Origin: Adiantum capillus-veneris
Taxonomy: Eukaryota > Streptophyta > Polypodiopsida > Polypodiales > Pteridaceae
Direction of reading: 5' to 3'
Length of the DNA stretch: 64,000 nucleotides
Assembly: GCA_014529385.2 (NCBI GenBank)
Contig: CM043955.1
Coordinates: forward strand, 148,693,640 to 148,757,639
Part shown: positions 54,518 to 64,000 of the stretch, in pieces
Layout: each line of letters begins with the position of its first letter
Position numbering within the stretch: position 1 is the stretch's first letter
The notes under the pieces: generated by a model
What the model was told of the DNA's origin: nothing
Database searches by the model: none
What the model saw: only the letters and a program-made list of their open reading frames with translations
Program-made: the position numbers and the translations under genes

Positions 54518-55047
54518 AAAATTGATAAAGCCTTTTGACTAGAGCTTTACAAGGCTATTAAGAGATAATATACAAAAATTGGGAGATTTTAACTTGGTTA
54601 GGTCATCCTAAGATCATATCAAGTATTTAGGTTAAGAAATCAAAATCTTGCCTAGAAAACCAAAACAAGGGTCCAAATCAAGTGAAAATTGTTGTATAGG
54701 GAGTGCAAGGCATAAGGAATCTATGTGTGAGGAGGTAGAAGAAAAATTAGCAGACTTGACTACTGAGTGAAATTCTGGAAAGCAATTGTGTATAAACTTG
54801 TTTTCTCCACAATTTAGTTACAACCCTTGAGAACAGACTAGCCATACTTGTGTATATACAAGAGGAGTCCAGCACATGACAGACGGGAAGAAATCAATTT
54901 AGGTACGCTTTCAAGTTTGCAATCCTGATTACCGTTCCATATGTATTTGAGATCAAGAAATGTTTTCAAACCAGGAGCTAAGAGCGTAAAAAGTAAAGTG
55001 AGTAGAGTGTCAATAGAAGAAAGTGTTAACCAATTTGATTAGATCCC

Positions 55048-57309
55048 TTGACAACTATACAAGAAGACTCTAGTACTTTGTCTAAGTATTCCCTTTACGA
55101 CACGACTGCCGAAGGGTCAACAATGAGAATTCATAGTGAAAACATGGTCACAGATACCTCAGGTACCTTTGTTGAGACCAATAAGATTGAGCTAGAGATA
55201 AAATATCCTGATCGACACAGTGCAAGCATATATCAGGATGTAAATGGTAAGTACTATTACCAAGGTGGAGATGTATTGAACATTCCTCCTAAAAGGGTTG
55301 ATGTTTATTACAACTCCAAGTGCTATGTGGATATAAATGATGTGGAGTACTATGCAGTTGAGGATCTTGATTCCATAGACTCTATCAGATGAATCCTAGT
55401 GACCAATGAGGATGCGGAGGTGCCCGAGCAACCTCCTACAATACCTAAGGCTGATTTGAGAGGAACCGTTAAGGCTAGAGAGTCCTAATAGACCATGTGT
55501 TAGATGGATTGTGTGAGATAGAAAGAGAGACCAATGGAACTTTCTACAAGTGTTTAGACCGAAGAGCAAGGTATCAGTTAGAAAGAGAGACCAATGGCAC
55601 TTTCTACGAGTGTTTAGACCCAAGAGCAAGGGAGTTGACTCATTTAAAGTATCTTTATGTCTATGCTGATCAGAGTCAAGCGAGTTCCCCAAGTCTAGCT
55701 TTGGATAAATATGAATGGAAATATTGACGAGCATCGCAAGTAGATTTAAATCAATTTCATGATGAATGGCATGCCAGTCTTTGAAGTGGTATAGGTAAAT
55801 CATACACCATCGCAAATAGTTGAAGAAGAACAAGTAGCTGAATCTCAAATTGAGAGAGTGTGGCTTAAACCACGAAAGAGCAATAAAAAAAGACAAGGTA
55901 GTAATTGTTGGAATGAGCATGAAAGAACCATCTAGGAGTGTTCAAGCTCCAAGTATGGTAGTAGAAACATCGGGGACAAGAGGTGGACATTCGGTCAACA
56001 TAGGACCAATATATCCACATGTTCAAGTGGAAACCATTAGAGCACTTGCGTCAAGAACAACATCAGATGGTACACGTGTAGGTAGAAAGAGTTAATCACC
56101 AAGAAGATGGACGAGCTGTAGAAGTAAATGATGTAAGTGATTCCCCATGAGGAAGATTGTTTGGGGAAGGCAAGTAAGGCAATCCAAGGTAGCTAAATGG
56201 GTAAACAAGATATTTTTAAGATCAAAAGACCTATCTGCTCATGTGGCAAGCTTCATGCAAGTAGTAGAAGCCAAGATTGTGAATGATCCAAGGATGCAAT
56301 GCCAAGAGTTTGGAATGACCCTAGAGGGAGACACTACACATTGATTCCAATTCTTGAAACATGTGACATTTGCTGACATGGAAGAATTCTATAAAGAATT
56401 CACGGGAGGGTTCTCCAAGAGGCATAGAATACAACTCTTACTCTCACATTATCAATTTTGAACAAGAGCCTAAGGAATCTGTAATGGACGCATTGCAATG
56501 CATGAAAAGATATGTTAAAAGATGCCGTATGGAAGAACTTCCTACAGAGGCCAGGATAGTTAGCAGATTTATCACAGGCTTGAGAAGTGAGGTGCTGAAA
56601 CTGAATTTGTCGTAAAAAAATGGGACACCTTAGATGAGGTCATGAAGGAGGCCATAGACATGGTGGACAACTACAAAATATTTGAGGATGATGTGGAGAA
56701 CTTAGATGAGGTCATGAAGGAGGCCATAGACATGGTGGACAACTACAAAATGATGTGGAGAAGAATAGCAATAGAAAGAGCTCTAATTCAAGTGAGACTT
56801 CCTCTGTCAAGACTACTAAAAAGCAAGAAGGAATAGTGAATTATGAACAATTGATGGAAGAGATTTTACGACAAGTCCATGAAAGAACAACATTGTAGAA
56901 GCCAAAATAATGTTATACTTTTGGTGGGTATCATTTATCTAAGGATTGTCCAACATTAGTATAGAGGCCGTTATAATGGTGTGACATCGAGAAGAAGTGG
57001 ACGAGCCATACGACAGGATAGTGCTATTACAAGAAGAATTATGTCAGAGGGAGACCAATGGGACCAACAATAGCAGCACCACCACAACCAAGATATGCAC
57101 TAGGACCAGTGTTATGAGGAAATATCATTGTTAGAGATGTGCTCAAGAGGGCATGTACATGCTCCTGCGATACCTCAGATGATGCACAAAGGACCATTTA
57201 GTTGGGATTAAATATTGATAATGTTTATTGCACTTGGAGGACCAAAACCAAGACATTCATATCCTTCAAAGCAATACAGTGTAATTCTACACCTTTACGA
57301 CCTTGTTAC
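55048..57309 (+). pseudogene. X gag, duplicated copy
   Basis: Second copy of 44535-46796 with the same stops, the 20- and 24-residue repeats and the truncated final knuckle. Shared lesions show that decay came before duplication. Confidence 0.8.
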
Positions 57310-58222
57310 TGTAATGGAATTGGCCTATTAACTTGAGAGTAGTAGAAATTAGAGAGAGTACTTTTGTGAAATTACTTTGTGAACATAGCGGGTGAACATA
57401 ATTGATGGTAGCAACATAAACATAGCATTTAGTTAACTTGGCATGAGAAATACTTTTGCAAGAGAGAGAATTTAGAGAACATGACAACAATTGAGGACCG
57501 GATTTATGTGGAGTCGGTCCCTCCTCCAATAGGCATTTTTATTATGATTTCTCCCTTGTTACAATACAATCTTTGTGTTCATTGTGACCTAGGTGATGCA
57601 ATGAAGGTGGAAAGCTTCATGCATCACGAGCATAACATAAACTTTGAAGAAAGAATTAACTATTTCAAGCCTCAGTCCCAAGACCTGAAAGACATTAGAA
57701 GGTGGAGAGAGCTAGCAGGGAATGAGGGTAGGAAAGAGGAAGAAGAAACATTTCATAGGAGAAAGAACTAGTTCCTCACATATCATCCCTCTTCTTGCTA
57801 GCATACATAATAGCATAGTGATGAAGATGGAGAAGATGGCCAGCTTAAGCATTGAAGCATGGATCTTGGTTGGATTTGCATTCCATAGCCATGAGTGTTG
57901 GTGTAGGCTCTCAACCTCTCTACTTGCTTGGATAAGGAGAGGGAGATCTTGCACTTTTCACTTTACACAATGAGAGTGTGTGTGGGAGTGTGTGGGAGAG
58001 TATACCCCCTAAGCAAGCCCCTAGCTTCCTTGGTCGACCCCCCTTGTAGCTCATGCTTGAAGCTCATGGACCCCTCCTCCAGGCCTAGCCAATCACAAGC
58101 AGGAGGTAAATCAAGTAACAAGGGTAGCCTTGGACAAGTGTCCCCTTTGCCCTTTGAGAGAGAGGACTTGATAAATGCTAAAATAATTAATTAAATCTTC
58201 TAAATTATCATTGGACCCCTTG
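57310..58222 (-). repeat. G1 LTR part, duplicated copy
   Basis: Second copy of 46797-47708, one base longer at about 57983 (GTGGGAGTG against GTGGAGTG). Confidence 0.85.
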
Positions 58223-58227
58223 GGTGG

Positions 58228-59134
58228 TGTGGGACGGGTGTCTAACCTCACTCCTATCTTATTGCAGACATAGCGAGAACCATGAATATAATTGTCAATC
58301 CATGGGATGAAGCTGACTCGACTAGTGTATAGAGGCTACAAGAGATTGTCAATCTCTTAGAAAACAACAAACAACTCGCATCTAACTCAGGTTACACTCA
58401 AATGACTGAAATCACCAAAAGCTAATCTCTCATCGGTAAACAAATCACATCCGTTACAGCATCAAACGACATCCAAACGTTATGAAACTTCTAGGACATG
58501 TTTATAATATCTAAGCACACATTCTTATGGTCTCAAATCTCACTTTAGGTCAAGTGCAAAAATCACGATTATTAACAACAGTGAGTTTTTGACCTAGTCG
58601 TTTTTTATCTAGAATGCATCTAAATGCTTAGCAATGATGCCCCAATACCCCGCCTATGCTTAGTTTTTTATTTTAAAGCTTAAATTCCTACTTATGATGA
58701 AATTATGCCACAGGTCGGTGATGGAAAAAGCTACAAAATACCATGAAATGTTTACGTCAATGCGTAGAGATCTTACCTGCGGTTGCAAGGCAACAAACGT
58801 GACTGCAATGTGACAACCAAGAAGGAAGTAGGCAGTGCAAGAAGGAGAGAAGTGAGCGCTGTTAGCTCACGCTGTGTTTCTGTTATCCAAAACTTATAAA
58901 AACTTACAAAAATTGGCTTTTATACCTTAGCCAATATTTTTGGTGGTCAAAACTAATAATCTAGGAGCTCTAACTAAAGACAGGTTGATACAATCTAGAA
59001 GCTTATAGCCTCGGCTTATCAATTAGCAAGTTTATATGGAAAATAGGAGTTACAATTCCCGATTCATCAAAATAATAATTGTTTTTACACTGAAAGCTCC
59101 GAAAAATGTGATCCAAGTTAGCTTGCTGCTAACA
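58228..59134 (-). repeat. B 3' LTR, duplicated copy
   Basis: Second copy of 47714-48620. Confidence 0.85.
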
Positions 59135-60548
59135 TTCCTCCCCTACACACCTGTGTCGTCTCGTGACACAGCTTTATGGGTTGAAGTAATCTTCGGGCTG
59201 ATGGCTGGCGAGGTGGTCTTTCAGTGCATGTAAGGCTTTCTCATATCTGATCTTTCTTTCTTTGTCTGGAACCTGCAAGAATTGCATGGTGACCTTGTTT
59301 TTGAGCTCAATGGCTGAGTAGCCAACAAATCTGGAGGTTAGGTTGATTATCACTAGCCCAAATATTTTCTTTCACCAAGTGAAGACCCTATATAAAATTC
59401 TTCCTCAAACGCCAACATATTGCTAGATGGCAAGAACATGCATCGGGTATAAAAGCCGTAAAGAACTTCTTCAGAAGGTTGGCCGTTTAGGTTGTAGCAA
59501 AGACCCTTATTGCCCTCGAGGAATGACATCCACGGTGCTCCTACTTGCTCTGGCTTGTGAAAAGCTTCAATGCATGTGAGCAGCATTCGGCAAATTTTGT
59601 AGAGCATGGCACATGAGAGATCAGGGAGACTTTTGAAGAATGGCATGGCGCATGTTAGGGTTTTCACCATGTATTCCTCTGTCGGTGTTCTCTGCTCTGG
59701 AGATGGAAATCTTGGATAATTCAGTCATGTAGGCCGCTTCTTATTCAGTGCTTCATGTGCTTTCCATGTCCTTACCCGCGGTACAGGACAAAAGGTTGGG
59801 TCCTTTTGAAGGGTTGCGGGTGCTCTTGTGAACAGAATCAGATATCGTGGATTTTTATTGAGCCAGTTCTTTCTCCACTTGGTGGACTTCCTCTTCGCCT
59901 TCTGTTTGCATGTCTTTATATAGTCTTTCTTTGACCTGTAAAAGCTCTACCTTGATCAAGGGATATGGCAATGATTGTTGATGCCATCATGCATTGATTT
60001 GGTTGGGAGTGAGTTGAGTGACATTAATTGTATGGAGAACTCTCAACTCCCAATCCATCATTGCTTTTCATTTTTCATTTGTTTCTTGAGAAACCTGTTC
60101 TTTGAGTGCATCCTCCTCATCTTTAGACAACTGGACCATAGGCAATTGCTCTGCATCTATTAGTGGTACTTGAAAGTCTTCTTCTTGTAGACTTCTGTCG
60201 GCTGTGTTTCCATCTTAGTAAAAGAGACTGATGGAATTTCAACATTTGGTTGCTTTGAGGTACCAGCTTCTTCTTATGTCTCTTGTTGTCCCTCTCGCAA
60301 CAACTGATTGACTCGCTTGAGCTCTGTTATCTCCTTGAGCAATTGTTCTTCTCATTGTACCCGCATCATTGAAAAGTCTCTTCGTTGTGACTGCTCTAGC
60401 TTTAGCTCTAGCTCAAGATTTTTATTCTTCTTTTCCAATGCCTTATATACTTTGTCTGTACCTTTGATCGAGGAAACTGTAGGAGTTTCCCTTATCTGTC
60501 TCAAGAAATCTACCTGATCATTGATCCTTTGCTCTGTATATTGTAGAG
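59135..60548 (-). mobile_element. B 3' interior, duplicated copy
   Basis: Second copy of 48621-50034, including the coiled-coil frame (60573-60352). Confidence 0.5.
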
Positions 60549-61934
60549 ATGCGTTTTCTACGTCAAGCTGCACTTGGATCTTTTGTACTAATAGACTTGT
60601 GGTTAAGAGTTCATTTGTTATCTCTGGAATCGAATATTATGCATGAGGAAGATGATATGGACACTTTCCTTGTTGGTGTCAAGGATATCAATGAGCAACT
60701 TATTTTTGCAGGTGAAGACATTTTAGACAGTTCCCTTGTGCAGACTAATCTTGATGCCTTACCAGATTCTTACCAGACTTTAGCTAGTACTTGGAGACTT
60801 ATGACCCAAGGAAACCCTGAAGTTGTCAAGTTTGATGCATTATGCACATTGCTGTTGCAAGAGTCACTTTCCAGAAAAACAAGACTAGGTAGCGTGCAGT
60901 TGAACAGGCTTTTATTGCTACTCAAAGAGAGGGTGGTAACAGCAATGCAGCCACTTCTTATGGTTCTGTTGCGAGTGGCAAACTTCTATTCCTAATGCTT
61001 CTGCTGGCAGCAATTTGTCTGGAAATTTTGGTGATAAGGGAAAAAAGAGATACGTTGCCATTATTGTAAAGCTAATGATCACTTGATCAAGCAGTGTCTT
61101 AAGTTGAAGGCCAAAGAGGCTAAGAAGAAAGAGGGTGGTTCCACTGCAAATGCTGGTTCCACTACAAATGCAGCCATTGTTGAATTTTCTATGAAAGGAG
61201 ACTGTGATGTTGATGTTGATGCAGAATGGTCTTTTCGTGTAGAGTGCACTTACAATCCTGTTGTCCATGATGCATGCATGTCAGTTGCTGTAGATTCACA
61301 TGTGTGGTATTTTGACAGTGGTGCTATAAGCACATTACCTCACATCGTGAATTGTTCACCTCTCTCGAGTCTGTCCCTCATGGGAATTCAGTCACTTGTG
61401 TCAACAATGCCTCTTATCCAGTTCAGGGGGTTGGAAAGATTGTGCTTATTGCTGCAAATGGAAGTTCTTTCACACTTGTTGATGCACTTTATGTACCTGG
61501 GATCAAGAAGAATATTTTGTCTGTATCTACACTTGCTAGACTTGGACTTGTAGTCAAATTTGTGGATGACAGATGTACAGTTCATGATCTCAGTTTTGGT
61601 GATGAAATTGTTGCATCTGGCCTTTTGTGCCGTGGGTTGTATAAGCTCACTTTGTATGACAAGTGTGGACAAAATTTTGCAAATGTAGTTGCAGATTCAA
61701 GGACTGTTTCATATGCAAAACTATGGCATGCACGTTTTGAGCATCTAGCTTTTGCCAGTTTGCTGCGTTTGCAAAAATCTGATATGGTTGCTTCTTTGCC
61801 ACCTCTTGAAGCACTTTTCAAACATGTTTATGAAGGCTGTATTTTGGGTAAGATGCGGCGTTTGAAGTTTCCAAAGGATGGTTCAGTTAGGGCCACATGC
61901 AAGTTGCAACTTGTGCATAGTGATGTTTGTGAAA
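60549..61934 (+). pseudogene. copia gag-protease fragment, duplicated copy
   Basis: Second copy of 50035-51420 with the same frameshifts. Confidence 0.8.
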
Positions 61935-61943
61935 GGACAAAGG

Positions 61944-64000
61944 GTAGACTGGCATGTGGTTCTCCTCCCAACCTCCCTGCTTATAGCCCTTGCAAGTAGG
62001 TCCCCTTAATGCAGGCCTGGCCCTCGGCTCCTAGCCGTACTAAGCCATTCAGTCCCTGGCCCTTGGCCTGCTGTCCGGTCCTACCATTGTCCTGACATTA
62101 CTCCCCCCTTGGAGAAGCGTTTTCGTGTGCGAAAACACAAGTGATGGTATCTTCATAAGAACACTAATGTTTCCATCGTGACATCCCTCCTGGATCCAAC
62201 GATTCATTTGAGCGGAACACAGTTCAGTAGGAGGTTCAATGAGACCAAGAGTAACATCTTGATTTTCTACATTGTTGTCCATTTGCAACTATCTGATGGT
62301 ACCGGTTCTTATCCAAACATAGTGTGTAGACTCCATTTAGAACGCCCATGAGCATGGTAAACGATTTTATCACAACAAAGATGTACCAAAAAGAGTATCT
62401 CTTGTCACTTACCATGAAAGTAATTTTCTGACATAACTCATCATCAAGTTTAAGTCCTTGACTTGTTCCCAAATTTCATCATCAGTAAACAACCCCACCC
62501 TAACGGGTTGAGAACTTGACTTAGACATGAAGAGACTAAACCTAGTCGCAAACATGCGTTAATTGATAGTAAGTAAACTCCAAGAAGAGCAATAAATGCT
62601 TATTAATTGGAGTGCTCGGTGCTAATGTATGCACTTTGCATATCCTTTAGCTCAAGATAACACTTTGTAATCTGCCTATCCCCTTCGATACCTGACAATA
62701 CTGAGGTGTGTTTCCTCCATGGTTTACAGAGATTCTTCCTAGATGATTGGTAAACGGGGATCACAATATTGTACAGCATTCCACAAGCACCCAAACCGAG
62801 CCATGACCTCTATTGGTGATTGTTAGAACTAAAAGTAATCTCATAGAGATATTGTACCTAGAGTGTAAAATGCTTCATAAGCAACAACTTGATGAATACG
62901 CATGCCATTCCAAATCAGCTCTTGTTAAACACTAGGGCCCATAACACCTAGTGGCATGCATTTAGCAAAAAATAGATCCGAACCTGGATATCCATGATCA
63001 TCCTTGCCAATACTTATGGAGAATGTGATGTGCATAGCACACAGTAAAGAGGAATCTAAATAGTTCCAAAAAGAAACTAAATACTTTCTACGCAATCATT
63101 TTCAAGCCTAGCTAAAACGTTTGAACCATAATAGAAGGTGAAACATTAAACACTTCTAGGGACAAACAATGAAACTTTTTCATTAACAACTTATAGCCTT
63201 GCTATATGTATAAACAACCATCTGTAATTTTTTTTAGCAGCACTTGTACCTTAACAAGTCATTCTAAGTATCCGATAATTTTTTGCCACTAAAATTACTC
63301 ATGATACGTCGTGCTGAAAATGGTCTAGAAAACAGGATTGGACCGGCACCTAGGGATTTTGTCGTGACACATACTTGAAATATTGGGCGCCAGTGTCAGT
63401 CCCAGAGACTCATATCCTCCACATGTGGAATATGTCTCATGTAAGAATGTCTGAAAAAAGAACATTCTTGAAGTACAAGATGTACTTGTGCGTGGAGGTA
63501 ACTGCAAACACTCTACGACGGGAGTGAGAAGGACCCTTATTAGCCTTGCTCCACACTGGCTAAACCGAACTCCTTGAGTTCCTAGACCATGTTGTATCCC
63601 ATGTGACAACATGTGCCAAATCGAACCCAACAAGTGGGTTCATAACTACATAATGTATAGTGGACACTACGGCCCGACATGCCCTTGGCATGGCTCTAAA
63701 ACATTCAAGTGTATTTATACGTCTTGAAAAAAAAAAAGCAAAGCATACTAAAAAATGGAATAACACCAAAGCAATAGATGTATACCTGGAGATTGGAACT
63801 GAATGTTCACTTACTCCTATTCAAATGCACAAGAGCACCTCGCCCTCCTGTGAAAAAACAAGCAACATTGCACCAAAAACCCTGGGTGTTTGGTTAGAAT
63901 CTACATAGTCAAACCCCTTGGTAAGACCCTTTGTAGGAACTGCTCAACTAGCAGGTAACGGTAATCAACATAGTCAACCGTGTACAAAATGATTGGAATC
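61944..64000 (-). mobile_element. element Y 3' end, duplicated copy, truncated by window
   Basis: LTR fragment 61944-62097 and interior from 62098, the second copy of 51430-53486. The window ends before the Y interior does. Confidence 0.45.

Larger units (their letters stand above)
54267..64000. repeat. 10.5-kb tandem duplication, copy 2 (runs off the window)
   Basis: Direct repeat of 43785-53486. Equivalent features: C2 LTR 54319-54517; X leader and gag 54518-57309; inverted G1 LTR part 57310-58222; inverted B LTR 58228-59134; B interior 59135-60548; copia 5' fragment 60549-61934; LTR Y 61944-62097; Y interior 62098-64000. Single-base differences include 44299/54782 (T-C-A to A-G-C context), 44864/55377, 46509/57022 and 52582/63096. 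Confidence 0.95.

Noticed and set aside
43785-64000. An LTR-element tandem array (LTR-interior-LTR-interior) as the cause of the 10.5-kb repeat
   Set aside because: The repeat boundaries are not at LTR ends: the left end lies ~50 bases before the C2 LTR and the right end lies inside element Y.

Overview
This window looks like a retrotransposon-rich stretch of a large land-plant nuclear genome. The grounds are dense nested Ty3/gypsy and Ty1/copia LTR elements, a TIR-NBS-LRR (TNL) resistance-type gene with introns, plant-type microsatellites, and no bacterial-style gene packing. The TNL flavour (TIR with an SRWPTIEL motif, GLPGSGKST P-loop) and the amount of decayed transposon DNA would suit a fern or another seedless plant. 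That placement is an impression and was not tested.

Layout. 1-960: 3' end of a decayed Ty3/gypsy element (integrase scrap, polypurine tract, LTR). 1033-2690: a long CT/CA microsatellite and two tRNA-like (SINE-type) sequences. 2691-4935: a tandemly duplicated ~125-bp promoter-proximal unit, split by N1, a ~2.0-kb non-autonomous LTR element on the minus strand with target duplication (TSD) ACTAC. 5029-12203: the TNL gene, broken by N2, a 2.86-kb insertion of the same family (TSD TTTAT, terminal LTRs in inverted orientation), and by several frameshifts in the NB-ARC and LRR parts. 12204-16330: AT-rich DNA with short tandem repeats and no gene I can support.

16398-54266 is a nest of elements. 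A Tat/Athila-like element (X) was hit in its gag zinc knuckle by a chromovirus (G1, TSD GTAAC). The 5' LTR of G1 carries G2, a gag-integrase deletion derivative (TSD GAAGC), and a fold-back element. Its gag zinc knuckle carries a copia solo LTR (TSD TATCG). Its 3' LTR carries B, a second Tat/Athila-like element with a tRNA-Asp-type primer site (TSD CCACC). The 5' LTR of B in turn carries C1, an almost complete copia element (TSD GTCGA). The 3' ends of both B and G1, together with the 5' part of X, now lie in reverse orientation. This shows that a segment of roughly 42550-50034 was inverted after these insertions. Both ends of that segment are junctions between B and copia fragments.

Finally, 43785-54266 (10,482 bp) is repeated head to tail from 54267 to the end of the window, nearly identical apart from a few single-base changes and small indels. 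It is either a very recent tandem duplication or an assembly artefact. No gene here looks functional as it stands. The best preserved coding sequences are the TIR exon and the C1 copia polyprotein, which has two in-frame stops and one frameshift near its start.
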